A DNA stretch of 64,000 nucleotides from Roseibium aggregatum IAM 12614 (GTDB taxonomy: Bacteria > Pseudomonadota > Alphaproteobacteria > Rhizobiales > Stappiaceae), in assembly GCF_000168975.1 (NCBI RefSeq), contig NZ_AAUW01000009.1:62001-126000 (forward strand), in the 5' to 3' direction. Numbering within the stretch: position 1 is the first letter of the stretch; each line of letters starts with the position of its first letter. Both the position numbers and the translations under genes were made by a program. Below the pieces are notes generated by a model, which searched no databases, was not told the origin of the DNA, and saw only the letters and a program-made list of their open reading frames with translations. This document shows positions 37,322 through 46,351 of the stretch, one piece after another.

Positions 37322-37400
37322 CCACTGAGGCAAGGAGGCGGGATCATGCTGTTTTGATCTCCGTCTTCCTGGCTGCCTGTTCGCGCAGGTCTGGCCCACG
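37322..37400 (+). pseudogene. 5' remnant of a DUF3299 gene (right of hdeD)
   Basis: CACTGAGGCAAGGAGGCGGG is followed by an ATG and CTGTTTTGATCTCCGTCTTC, which lines up with the ribosome site and signal-peptide codons of the DUF3299 gene at 32479. One base change creates an early stop. Together with 36649-36716 it forms an imperfect direct repeat around hdeD. Confidence 0.5.
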
Positions 37401-37476
37401 CGGCACCGCCCGTTACGGTCTTTCAAAATCGAATGGGACAGTCCCAAACCTCATCTCACAGAAGGAGGAACCAAAA

Positions 37477-38472
37477 ATGAAATATCGTCATGTTATCGTA
37501 GCCCTCGCGGTTTCCGCGGCGGCCACCTTCGGCCCCGCATACGGCCAGACAACGCAAGGACAGTCCGTTGGTGCCGCGATCGAACAGATCGCGTCGGGGC
37601 TTGCCGGGCGCATAGGATTCGCGGCGCAGGAAATCGGCGGAGACGAGGTCATCGCGTTCAATGGCGATGAGACCTTCGCCATGGCCAGCACCTACAAGGT
37701 GGCGATCGCCACGACCGTGCTGGATCGCGTGGACAGGGGGGAACTCAGTCTCGACCAACTGGTCGAAGTCCCGCTCGACATGTTCGTCACTGGCGTAAAT
37801 GCGCTTGCCGAGACATTCCCCCACCCCGGGATCCAGCTCTCGGTGGCGAACCTGATCGAGGTGATGATCACGGAGAGCGATAACACTGCCACCGACGTTT
37901 CCATGGGGCTGGCCGGCGGAGCAGCAGCGGTGACCGAGAACCTGCGCAGGCTCGGGATCACCGATTTCAGGGTCGATCGGACGACCCGCGAGATTCTCAT
38001 GGATTTCTACGGCTTGTCGGCGGTCTCGCCAGAAGCTATCGCTGAGGCCATCAGCAACAACCCGGCACTGGTGGCGGCCCAGATTGATCCCAATCCGGAC
38101 TTCGAGGCGGATCCCCGCGACCACGCAACGCCCCTAGCGATGCTGCAACTGCTGCTTGCCATCGACGGTGGCACGGCGATGAGCCCGGAAAGCCGCGAGT
38201 TCCTGCTGGGCGTCATGTCGCGCACGCGCACCGGCGCTGAACGTATCAAGGGGCTGTTGCCGAAGGGAACGCCCGTCGCGCACAAGACCGGAACCGCAGG
38301 CGGAATTGCCAACGACGTCGGTTATGTCACGCTCCCCGACGGTCGGCGGTTTGCCATCGCCGTGTACACGAACAGCAGCGAGACACCCGTTTCGGACAGG
38401 GATCGGGCGATTGCCGAGATCGCCCGCATGGTGTTCGACCACTTCTACCTGGCGCCGGTGGCGAAGCAATAA
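37477..38472 (+). CDS. Class-A-beta-lactamase-like exported serine hydrolase
   Basis: A 331-residue protein with signal peptide (RHVIVALAVSAAATFGPAYG). It has the serine-beta-lactamase triads: Ser71-TYK74, Ser134-Asp-Asn136 and His-Lys270-Thr-Gly272. The omega-loop region reads DRTTREILMDF, so the position of the general-base Glu166 is occupied by Thr170, and about 35 extra residues precede the later DPRDHATP. It may be a peptidase, esterase or weak beta-lactamase, and resistance should not be assumed. AAGGAGGA at 37462-37469 sets the start. It lies among amidohydrolase genes, perhaps working on peptides or amides in the periplasm. Confidence 0.8.
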   Translation: MKYRHVIVALAVSAAATFGPAYGQTTQGQSVGAAIEQIASGLAGRIGFAAQEIGGDEVIAFNGDETFAMASTYKVAIATTVLDRVDRGELSLDQLVEVPLDMFVTGVNALAETFPHPGIQLSVANLIEVMITESDNTATDVSMGLAGGAAAVTENLRRLGITDFRVDRTTREILMDFYGLSAVSPEAIAEAISNNPALVAAQIDPNPDFEADPRDHATPLAMLQLLLAIDGGTAMSPESREFLLGVMSRTRTGAERIKGLLPKGTPVAHKTGTAGGIANDVGYVTLPDGRRFAIAVYTNSSETPVSDRDRAIAEIARMVFDHFYLAPVAKQ

Positions 38473-38626
38473 GTGGATAAACCACTCGGGGGCGCAGGCT
38501 CTGCCGGCGCCCCCCACCAACAGAAACTCACAATCGATGACACGCAAGACGCACAAGTCCCGTGGAGGGGCGATCCTGCACGGCGACGATTGAAGCACCC
38601 TCTGTAACGCCAATAGGAGCAAGCAA

Positions 38627-39970
38627 ATGCGGAAATTGACCCCAAAGAACTTGACCGCGGCGCTTGCCGTCGCCGTGAGCTTCGCCCTGCCGGCCGCTGC
38701 TCAGGATGCGTCCGGGCCTATCCTGTTCACGAACGTCAATGTCTTTGACGGCGTGAACGAGGCCCTGATCGAAAACGCCAATGTCATGGTGACGGACAAC
38801 CTGATCACCGCCGTGTCGACCGAACCGCTTGCTGTCGCGGGGGGCAGGGAGATTGACGGCGGCGGGCGTACGCTGATGCCTGGCCTGACAGACTGCCATT
38901 GGCACAGCATGGCGGCCAATATAAGTGGCGACGTGTTCGCGGCTGATGTGGGCAAGCTGAACCTTGTGGCGGCCCTTGGGGCGGAAAAGACGCTTATGCG
39001 GGGCTTCACCTCGATCAGGGACATGGGCGGCAATGTCTTCGATCTAAAGTCGGTGATCGACGAGGGTATGTACGCTGGTCCCCGGATTTACGCTGCGGGT
39101 GCGATGATCTCCCAAACGTCGGGCCATGCAGATTTCCGTAAACCGATTGATATACCTCAGAGCTATTCAAGGGATCTTACCCCGCAGGAAGGGATGGGTT
39201 CGGTCGCCATCGCAGACGGCAAGGCACAAGTCCTGCAGCGCGTGCGCGAGAACCTGATGCGGGGGGCGGCCTTCATCAAGCTGATGGGGGGCGGCGGGGT
39301 CGCCTCGCCCTCGGATCCGCTGGACGTCTCGCAATACACCGTCGAGGAAATCGCGGCGGCGGTCGAAGTGGCGCAGAACTGGGGCACCTACGTGACGGTT
39401 CACTCCTACACCGCAAAGGCGATCCAGAACGCGATCCGCGGCGGTGTCCGGAATGTCGAGCATGGCCAGATGATTGACGAGGAAACCGCCCAACTGATGA
39501 AGGAGACGAATACTTCGATCTGCCTGCAGCCCTTCTATGACGACGAGGATGCGATCCCGCTCCCTGCCGGCTCGTTTCAGGAAGAAAAGTACCAGGCCAT
39601 GATCTCTGGAACTGATACAGCCTTCGCGTTAGCGCAGAAATACGACCTGCTCTTCGGGTTCGGTACTGACTCTCAGGGCATGCCCGCACTCGCCGCGCGT
39701 CAGGGGGCGCAGTTGGCGAAGCTCTCCCGCTACTACGAGCCTTGGGAAGTGCTGAAGATTGCGACCAGCCAGAATTACGAGATCTTCAAGCGTTCCGGGC
39801 CGCGCGATCCCTATCCCGGTGACAACGGTGTGGTTCGGGAGGGTGCCTATGCCGACCTGCTTCTGGTCGACGGCAATCCGCTCGAGAACATCGACTTGAT
39901 CGCCGACCCGGACAAGAACTTCGTCATTATCATGAAGGACGGCGTGATCTACAAGAATACCATCGAGTGA
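38627..39970 (+). CDS. Exported prolidase/imidazolonepropionase-like amidohydrolase (copy A)
   Basis: A 447-residue binuclear amidohydrolase with signal peptide (LTAALAVAVSFALPAAA, then QDAS). Ligands are visible: His-x-His in TDCHWHSMA, the Lys to be carbamylated in AAFIKLMGGGG, His in VTVHSYTA, His in NVEHGQMI and Asp in FGFGTDSQG. Characterised relatives cleave dipeptides such as Xaa-Pro or Xaa-Arg and some organophosphates. A paralogue follows at 40172. A hairpin resembling a terminator lies just after the stop. Confidence 0.85.
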   Translation: MRKLTPKNLTAALAVAVSFALPAAAQDASGPILFTNVNVFDGVNEALIENANVMVTDNLITAVSTEPLAVAGGREIDGGGRTLMPGLTDCHWHSMAANISGDVFAADVGKLNLVAALGAEKTLMRGFTSIRDMGGNVFDLKSVIDEGMYAGPRIYAAGAMISQTSGHADFRKPIDIPQSYSRDLTPQEGMGSVAIADGKAQVLQRVRENLMRGAAFIKLMGGGGVASPSDPLDVSQYTVEEIAAAVEVAQNWGTYVTVHSYTAKAIQNAIRGGVRNVEHGQMIDEETAQLMKETNTSICLQPFYDDEDAIPLPAGSFQEEKYQAMISGTDTAFALAQKYDLLFGFGTDSQGMPALAARQGAQLAKLSRYYEPWEVLKIATSQNYEIFKRSGPRDPYPGDNGVVREGAYADLLLVDGNPLENIDLIADPDKNFVIIMKDGVIYKNTIE

Positions 39971-39975
39971 GCTCT

Positions 39976-40010
39976 GCTGCAGGCGTTTTACAGAAGCGCC
40001 TGCAGCGATT
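39976..40010 (+). terminator. Possible terminator between the two prolidase-like genes
   Basis: GCTGCAGGCG (39976-39985) pairs with CGCCTGCAGC (39997-40006) and is followed by GATTTCTTG, a weak T-rich tail. Confidence 0.5.
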
Positions 40011-40171
40011 TCTTGAACATACTGAGGGCGAGAAAGGCGGGAAAGGGCAAATTCAACCTCTTTTGGTGTAGAGTTTGCAATCTAAACCGCTGGTAATTAT
40101 CGAAAACGCAACAAGAAATCAGGGCAGTTTGAAACCATCAACTTTCTTCTCAGAGACAGGAAACGAACTCG

Positions 40172-41524
40172 ATGAGAAAACTGAACCTCGGAAATCTGAC
40201 GGCGGCGCTCGCCGTCGCTGTGAGCTTCGCCCTGCCGGCCGCTGCTCAAGACGCCTCGGGCCCGATCCTGTTAACAAACGTCAATGTCTTTGACGGCGTG
40301 AACGAGGCCCTTATCGAAAACGCCAATGTCGTGGTCACGGACAACCTGATCACCGCCATTTCGACGGAACCGCTCGCAGTTGCAGGGGGCACGGTGATCG
40401 ACGGTGGCGGCAGAACCATGATCCCGGGCATGATCGACGTGCATTGGCACACCTACTTGGCCAATATGACGGTGGGACACCTTCTGAACTCCGCCGATAT
40501 GTCCGACATTGCGATTACCGGATTGCTGGGCAGCGAACAGGTGCTGATGCGCGGCTTCACGACAGTCCGCGACATTGGCGGAAACCCGTTCGCGGTAAAG
40601 AAGGCCATCGATGCCGGGCAATTCCCCGGCCCCCGCATGTTGGTGGCCGGACCGCCGCTGGGTCAAACCGGGGGCCACTTTGATCTGTATCCCTACAATG
40701 ATGTTCCGCGTCAGCCGTCCGACTCCCTGTCTTACCTGGAGCGCAACGGGGTGGTCGCGATTGCGGACGGTGTTCCGGATGTAACGCGCAAGGCGCGCGA
40801 AATCCTGCGTATGGGCGCTCACCACATCAAGATCGCAGCCGGTGGCGGCGTGACCTCGATCTATGATCCGCTGGACGTCACCCAGTACTCTCTTGAGGAG
40901 ATGCAGGCAATCGTCGGAGTGGCGGAGAACTGGAACACCTATGTCGCCGCGCACATCTTTACGGACAAGGCCATCCAGAGGGCGATCAAGGCCGGGGTCA
41001 AGACGATCGAACACGGCAATCTCATCATGGAGGAAGAGACCCTCCAGATGATGAAGGACAACGGCGTCTGGCTGAGCGCGCAGCCGCTCATCGACGACGA
41101 GGACAGGCTGGTGTTCGACAATCCCGCGAGCACGGCGAAGTGGATCGTAGCCACCGATGGAACCGGCAGGAACTACGAGGCGGCCAAGAAGATGGGCGTC
41201 AAGATCGCCTTCGGCACCGATATGCTGTTCGATCCTGCGGCCGCAGCGAGGCAGGGCAAGATGGTGACCAAGCTGAAGAACTGGTTCACCCCTTACGAGG
41301 CGCTCAAGATGGTGACATCGGACAACGCCGAGTTGCTGATGCTGAGCGGCCCGCGCCACCCCTATCAGGAAGGCCCGCTCGGCGTGATCGCTGAGGGCGC
41401 CTATGCCGATCTGATCCTGGTCGACGGCAATCCGCTGGAAAACCTCGACCTCGTCGGCGACGCCGAAGCCAACTTCGACCTGATCATGAAAGACGGCGTC
41501 ATCTACAAGAATACGCTTCAGTGA
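40172..41524 (+). CDS. Exported prolidase/imidazolonepropionase-like amidohydrolase (copy B)
   Basis: A 450-residue paralogue of the gene at 38627. The signal peptide and first 90 residues are almost the same, but the body has diverged. Metal residues are kept: His-x-His in IDVHWHTYL, Lys in HHIKIAAGGG, His in VAAHIFTD, His in KTIEHGNLI and Asp in AFGTDMLF. Near-identical N-termini with diverged bodies suggest duplication followed by selection on substrate range, or partial conversion. It lies about 85 bases before the ABC transporter genes. Confidence 0.85.
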   Translation: MRKLNLGNLTAALAVAVSFALPAAAQDASGPILLTNVNVFDGVNEALIENANVVVTDNLITAISTEPLAVAGGTVIDGGGRTMIPGMIDVHWHTYLANMTVGHLLNSADMSDIAITGLLGSEQVLMRGFTTVRDIGGNPFAVKKAIDAGQFPGPRMLVAGPPLGQTGGHFDLYPYNDVPRQPSDSLSYLERNGVVAIADGVPDVTRKAREILRMGAHHIKIAAGGGVTSIYDPLDVTQYSLEEMQAIVGVAENWNTYVAAHIFTDKAIQRAIKAGVKTIEHGNLIMEEETLQMMKDNGVWLSAQPLIDDEDRLVFDNPASTAKWIVATDGTGRNYEAAKKMGVKIAFGTDMLFDPAAAARQGKMVTKLKNWFTPYEALKMVTSDNAELLMLSGPRHPYQEGPLGVIAEGAYADLILVDGNPLENLDLVGDAEANFDLIMKDGVIYKNTLQ

Positions 41525-41610
41525 AAACCTCCGTCCGTCGCGAAAGCGCGGCGGGCGGCTGCACATCCAAGATGCGACACACATAAAACGCTAGCCAGCC
41601 TTGGAAACCC

Positions 41611-42300
41611 ATGACTGCATTGAGCATTCAAAACCTTGCCTACCGTTGGCCGCGAGCGGAGCACGACACTCTGCAAATTGAAAAACTGTCCCTTGAAACG
41701 GGCGAAAGCGTTTTCCTTTACGGCCCCAGCGGTTGCGGCAAGTCGACCTTGCTGTCAGCAATCGCCGGTGTCATCGATATCCCGAAGGGTGTTCTCCATG
41801 TGAACGAGCAGGATTTATCGTCTCTGCATGGTGGCGCCCGGGATCGATTTCGGGTCGACCACATCGGACTGATCTTTCAAGTGTTCAACCTCATTCCCTG
41901 GCTGAGCGCGCTTGAAAATGTCCTATTGCCTTGCACCTATTCGCAGCGTCGCCGCGAACGTGCCGGTGGCAAGTCCGTTGAGACCGCAAAAAGATTGCTG
42001 GACGAGTTGGGCCTCTCCACCCCTGCCCTCGCTTCGAAGAAGGCCAATGAACTGAGCGTCGGACAACAACAGCGGATCGCCGCCGCGCGTGCCTTGATCG
42101 GCAGGCCGGACCTGATCTTGGCTGATGAACCGACCTCTGCGTTAGACGAGACAGCAAAGGCTGCCTTCGTGGACCTGTTGACGCGGGAATGCGCGGCTGC
42201 GGGCTCCGCCTTGCTGTTCGTCAGCCATGACCGCAGCCTCGAACACCATTTTGACCGCAGTATCGATTTTCAGGACCTGAATCGGAGCGCTTTGCCATGA
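41611..42300 (+). CDS. ABC transporter ATPase, LolD/MacB type
   Basis: A 229-residue ATPase. Walker A is YGPSGCGKSTLLS, the signature is LSVGQQQRIAAARAL and Walker B is LILADEPTSALD; the VFNLIPWLSALENVLLP Q-loop region matches the LolD/MacB subfamily. Its stop overlaps the permease start by 4 bases (ATGA). With the permease and DUF3299 gene it has the same order as the zinc-responsive operon PA4064-PA4066 of P. aeruginosa. I see no obvious Zur-type palindrome nearby. Confidence 0.88.
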   Translation: MTALSIQNLAYRWPRAEHDTLQIEKLSLETGESVFLYGPSGCGKSTLLSAIAGVIDIPKGVLHVNEQDLSSLHGGARDRFRVDHIGLIFQVFNLIPWLSALENVLLPCTYSQRRRERAGGKSVETAKRLLDELGLSTPALASKKANELSVGQQQRIAAARALIGRPDLILADEPTSALDETAKAAFVDLLTRECAAAGSALLFVSHDRSLEHHFDRSIDFQDLNRSALP

Positions 42301-43619
42301 TGAGGTTCAGCCTGTGCAGTTTGTGGAACCGCCGATTTGTCGCCGCTCTGACAATCCTGGCAATCGGGCTCAGTGTTGCGTTGATCCTGGGCGTCGAACG
42401 CCTGAGAGACAGCGCGCGCGACAGCTTCGCCAATTCCGCGTCAGGAATCGACATGATCGTGGCGCCGCGCGGCAATTCTGTTCAGATCCTGATGGCGACC
42501 GTTTTTGGCGTCGGCGGTACCGGAACAGGCATGACATGGGATAGCTTCGAGTGGATGGAAGATCGGCCCGAGGTCGCCTGGGCGGTCCCGATCCAGATGG
42601 GGGACAATCACCGCGGCTATCCGGTGATTGGTACGGATGCGGCCTATTTCGAGCATTTCCGACACTCCGGCGGGCAGTCTCTCTCATTAGCGGCTGGCAC
42701 GTTCTTCACCGGGGATGGGGCGGATGCTGCGGTGGTGGGGGCCGAGGTCGCGGCCCGGTTCGATTACGCCCCCGGTGGGGTGATCGTGAATGCCCATGGC
42801 TCCGGTGAGGTCTCGTTCGATCTCCACGACGAAGCCCCCTTCACCATTTCAGGTGTCTTGGCGCCAACAGGTACCGCCGTCGACCAGATGGTCTTTGTCA
42901 CGCTCGAAGGGTTCGATACCCTGCATGCGCAAGAAGATGCGCCACTGATCGACCCGCTCGACCCAGCCGCCAAACCGGCTGACGGTCATGACGAGCATGA
43001 AGCGCACGACGACCACGAAGATCATGGCGAACACGAAGGCACAGAGGCCGGACACTATCACGAACCGGACCGGATCAATGCCGTCTATATCGGGCTGATC
43101 GATCGGACGAATGTCCTGGGTCTGCAGCGGGCCGTCAACGAACGCCGCTCCGACGCGCTGAGCGCGGTCCTCCCCGCTGTCGCGCTTGCCGAGCTCTGGG
43201 GGATCACCGGCACCGCGGAGCGCGCGATGCGGCTGATGGCGTGGGCCGTGGCTTTGGCAGGAATGATCGGCATGGTGGTCATGCTCTCCGCGACCCTCGA
43301 CACCCGCCGCCGAGAATTCGCGATCCTGCGGTCTGTCGGCGCCACGCCGACTCGAATCTTTGCGCTGATCGTCACAGAAGCCGCCGTCCTCACCGCGGCG
43401 GGGCTGATCCTTGGCTTTGTTCTGCTCACGTTGGCCACGTTCGTGACCGACCCGATCCTGTCCGCCCACTTCGGCCTGCGATTGGGACTGAATGTCTTCG
43501 GCGCGCGCGAACTGGCCACCCTTTTGGCTATCTTCTGCGCCGGGCTCATTGCCTCGCTCATCCCGGCAATTCGGGTCTATCGCATGACGCTGGCCGACGG
43601 GCTGTCGGTTCGGCTATGA
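42297..43619 (+). CDS. FtsX/MacB-type ABC permease with a histidine-rich periplasmic loop
   Basis: A 440-residue permease with the four-helix MacB/FtsX layout: one helix at 15-35, a large periplasmic domain, then three helices in the C-terminal 160 residues (ALAGMIGMVVMLSATLDTRR, AVLTAAGLILGFVLLTLATF, ELATLLAIFCAGLIASLIPA). Residues about 225-260 form a His/Asp/Glu-rich loop (GHDEHEAHDDHEDHGEHEG and GHYHEPD) that should bind Zn or another divalent metal. MacB-like permeases move substrates within or out of the periplasm and do not import. The loop supports a metal-handling role. Confidence 0.85.
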   Translation: MMRFSLCSLWNRRFVAALTILAIGLSVALILGVERLRDSARDSFANSASGIDMIVAPRGNSVQILMATVFGVGGTGTGMTWDSFEWMEDRPEVAWAVPIQMGDNHRGYPVIGTDAAYFEHFRHSGGQSLSLAAGTFFTGDGADAAVVGAEVAARFDYAPGGVIVNAHGSGEVSFDLHDEAPFTISGVLAPTGTAVDQMVFVTLEGFDTLHAQEDAPLIDPLDPAAKPADGHDEHEAHDDHEDHGEHEGTEAGHYHEPDRINAVYIGLIDRTNVLGLQRAVNERRSDALSAVLPAVALAELWGITGTAERAMRLMAWAVALAGMIGMVVMLSATLDTRRREFAILRSVGATPTRIFALIVTEAAVLTAAGLILGFVLLTLATFVTDPILSAHFGLRLGLNVFGARELATLLAIFCAGLIASLIPAIRVYRMTLADGLSVRL

Positions 43620-43639
43620 CAAATCAAAGGGACTGCTCC

Positions 43640-44296
43640 ATGATCATGTTCGCCCGTCTCGTCTTGATACTCTCGCTTGCCCTTCCTCCGGCGCTCGCAC
43701 AGGCGGCTGACCCTCAGGACATCTCCTGGGATATGCTCGCCCCTCCAGCCGCAGTGATCGAGAACCCGTTCGAGAACCTCACCGACGATCAGATGGACAC
43801 CCTTCGCCGTATTCTGCGATTCGAGGCCCTGGCCGAGCAGAGCTATGAGGCCTCGTTCACCACCGAGGCGCAAGCGTTACGCGAACAATTGGCCGAGGAC
43901 GGCATCGATGTCGACGGGTTGTTCGCCGCGCGCCTCGCGATCATGGAAAAACGCGAAGCGGCGGCCTCGGCGGTAAACGAGGCACTTATCGGCAGCAGCA
44001 TCCGGATGCCGGGCTATGTTCTGCCCTTGGAGTTCAAGGACCGGAAGGTCGTCGAATTTCTGCTGGTGCCGACGGTCGGCGCCTGCATCCACACCCCGCC
44101 ACCCCCCGCCAACCAGATCGTCCACGTCGTGTATCCGGAAGGTATCGAGGTCAACGGCCTCTTCACGCCTGTCTGGGTGACAGGAACCATGGTCGCCCAA
44201 AGCTCGGTTCAGGACGTTGGGTATGTCGACGGACAGGCCCCAGTTTCCGTAAGCTACATGATGCGGCCGGTGCTCGTGGAGAAATACGGTGGCTGA
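43640..44296 (+). CDS. Exported DUF3299 protein (copy 2)
   Basis: A 218-residue protein with signal peptide MIMFARLVLILSLALPPALA. It has the DUF3299 core SIRMPGYVLPLEF, then VPTVGACIHTPPPPANQIVH with the conserved Cys-x-His and Pro-rich Asn-Gln. It is the last gene of the ABC set, 20 bases after the permease, and a strong terminator follows. It is well diverged from the copy at 32479. A periplasmic accessory role with the ABC pair is likely from conserved gene order. Confidence 0.88.
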   Translation: MIMFARLVLILSLALPPALAQAADPQDISWDMLAPPAAVIENPFENLTDDQMDTLRRILRFEALAEQSYEASFTTEAQALREQLAEDGIDVDGLFAARLAIMEKREAAASAVNEALIGSSIRMPGYVLPLEFKDRKVVEFLLVPTVGACIHTPPPPANQIVHVVYPEGIEVNGLFTPVWVTGTMVAQSSVQDVGYVDGQAPVSVSYMMRPVLVEKYGG

Positions 44297-44354
44297 CGTT
44301 TGGCTCAGCAGGCAACATTTTGTCTGGGCCTCAAGCCTCCGGGGCTTATACATG

Positions 44355-44390
44355 AGAGGCCGGAGCATGGTAGATGCTCCGGCCTCTTTG
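44355..44390 (+). terminator. Strong terminator closing the hydrolase/ABC cluster
   Basis: A perfect 14-bp stem (44355-44368 with 44374-44387) with a GGTAG loop, followed by TTGTT. It lies about 60 bases after the DUF3299 stop. Confidence 0.85.
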
Positions 44391-44666
44391 TTCATTGAGT
44401 ATGCCTTACCTCGATGGCGGCGTACGAAGTGGTGAGCCCTTCCGGGGATGAACTTCACGTTCGCAAAAAGCAAAACCCTTCGTGCGCAGAGGCTTCGTCG
44501 AACCGTTGAGAGAGCTTCGCGCTCGCGTATAAGGGAGACCAAGCCATGCTTATGCTAATCGTTTTGTCGGCATCGACATATCAAAATCCTCATTTGACGT
44601 TTGCGTTTTGCCAGATGAAGAGCATGCTGTTGATTTTCACCGAGAACTGACCCGGTAGAGCCTGGT
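44391..44666. other. Region between the terminator and the ISL3 element
   Basis: About 275 bases without a gene. At 44628-44649 it contains TGTTGATTTTCACCGAGAAC, which is also the sequence at the far right end of the ISL3-type element (complement, about 46335-46356). This may be a second, outer copy of the element tip. Confidence 0.4.
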
Positions 44667-46350
44667 TTTTTCACTGAGAACTGGCTCTGACGCACTTTTG
44701 CTGGTGTTTAGCTCTTAGGATGCGCCAATCAATCGCGCCTGGAGGAGATCGAGTTTTGCTCGCCCGTACATTTGGCGCTTGATGAGCTTCAGGCGCGTGA
44801 TCTGTCCTTCCGTTTGCCCATTCGACCAAGGAGAGATAATGGCGTTTCGGACGGCGTCGATATCCTTTTCGACGCCATTTGCGAAGGATCCGACTAAGCT
44901 GTTCTTGGCTGCTTCAAGCCAGTCATCAAGCCTGCGTGCTGTCTTCGAACGGATCATGGATTGGAAGTCGCCAATGGCGTCGCGTGCGGCCACCAGTTCC
45001 GGAACACTCATTTCAATCGCCGCCACCAGGACTGCCTCGGACTTCGCCAAATCATCGCGTGCGGCAGTCATCAACCGAGCGATAACCCTTGCCGACGGCG
45101 TTCGGGCAAGTCCGCTCTGGTTGGCCTTCTCTGCCAACCGCCGGCGCTGCGCCCATTGTGAGACGACACCGCTTTGCCCTGGAAAGCCCTTCTCCCGCAT
45201 CTCGCGCCAGAGAGCCAAGGCGTTTCGAGCCCCTTCGTCCCAGCGGCTGTTAAGCCACGGCAGCCAGCTATCGAGCGAGCTGGGCCGTGTACGAAAGACA
45301 TCAAGGCGCTGGCCTCTTAATACGTCGCGGACAAGCTTCCGGCTATGACCGGTTTGCCGCACGATCTGCCGAATTGGGGTGCCCTTTTTCGAAAGCTCGC
45401 GGATCGCTTCATTCGTTTCCTGACGGCGCACATAACCCTCGTACTGCAACTTTTCCGCATAAGTCAAAAGCTCGGGGTCAACGACATTGCTGCCGACCGC
45501 TTGCCTGATCTGTCGCATAGACCTGCCGACAGCATCGAGAAAGGCTCGGCTGGAATTCTCCATCAGATGCCAACGGTCGGCGACCTGCTCCGCATCAGGC
45601 AGGGCCCTCGCGATGGCCTCGCCGTAGCCACCGCCCCGGTCGCGAGCGACGATTGATATCGACTGATGTTGGGCCAGCCACGATCGAGACGTATCCAACG
45701 CACGATCCGGCAAGAGAGTAACAGGCCTCCGCCGCTCCAGGTCGCAAACGATTGTTCCGTAGGTCTGGCCACGTCGAAAGGCAAAGTCATCAATGCCTAT
45801 GACAAAGAGGTCATCGCTGTAATCGGCAATACGTCGGCGAACCACCCGCAGCAGTGTGTCGTTGCTCACTGGCATCATGAGGCGATTAGCAAAGACGGCG
45901 GCCGGTCTGCCGCCGAGTGCCAGGCCGAGATGGTGGACGATTGTTTCCAGCCGTTGGGTACGCCGACCATAGCGAGCCAATACACTGCCATCGAACTGCT
46001 CGCAGAAGATGCGCCGACCGCATAGGACGGCATCGCACCAGAACCGGCGCGCGACTATTACCAATTGTACACGCCGACCGGAAAGCGGAAGATCAGCAGG
46101 TCGGCGTACATATCGGCTTTGAACTCTTCGGCTCACTCGCCCGCAGTCCGGACATGTTCCCGAAGGTTCGCGCGACCGCAACTGGATTAGAACGCTATCC
46201 GCTACAAACTTCACTTCATCTACTGAAAAGCCGTCAGGCGCGAGGCTCGCGCGCGGAATTCGATGTCGCATAAGCTGATCCTCCAGTGAATCAGCAAAAG
46301 CCTGCCTGCCAACAACAGCAAATGTGAGTCAGAGCCAGTTCTCGGTGAAA
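44667..46350 (-). mobile_element. ISL3 family insertion sequence
   Basis: An inverted repeat of about 24 bases, TTTTCACTGAGAACTGGCTC on the left (from 44667) against the complement of 46328-46350, brackets an intact transposase gene. A second left-tip-like sequence lies 39 bases further out. The element sits directly at the point where an integrase reading frame is cut off (46352). I could not fix a target duplication. Confidence 0.75.
44715..46271 (-). CDS. ISL3 family transposase
   Basis: A 518-residue transposase. The N-terminal zinc-ribbon (GTCPDCGRVSRRVQSRYVRR and CDAVLCGRRIFCEQF) is typical of ISL3. The DDE domain has Asp in VIGIDDFAFRRGQTYGTIV, Asp in SIVARDRGGGYGEAI and a Glu in the C-terminal NGQTEGQITRLKLIKRQMYG. 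A helix-turn-helix region (TPIRQIVRQTGHSRKLVRDV) is inserted in the core. The frame is complete. Confidence 0.92.
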   Translation of the reverse strand: MRHRIPRASLAPDGFSVDEVKFVADSVLIQLRSREPSGTCPDCGRVSRRVQSRYVRRPADLPLSGRRVQLVIVARRFWCDAVLCGRRIFCEQFDGSVLARYGRRTQRLETIVHHLGLALGGRPAAVFANRLMMPVSNDTLLRVVRRRIADYSDDLFVIGIDDFAFRRGQTYGTIVCDLERRRPVTLLPDRALDTSRSWLAQHQSISIVARDRGGGYGEAIARALPDAEQVADRWHLMENSSRAFLDAVGRSMRQIRQAVGSNVVDPELLTYAEKLQYEGYVRRQETNEAIRELSKKGTPIRQIVRQTGHSRKLVRDVLRGQRLDVFRTRPSSLDSWLPWLNSRWDEGARNALALWREMREKGFPGQSGVVSQWAQRRRLAEKANQSGLARTPSARVIARLMTAARDDLAKSEAVLVAAIEMSVPELVAARDAIGDFQSMIRSKTARRLDDWLEAAKNSLVGSFANGVEKDIDAVRNAIISPWSNGQTEGQITRLKLIKRQMYGRAKLDLLQARLIGAS

Positions 46351-46351
46351 A

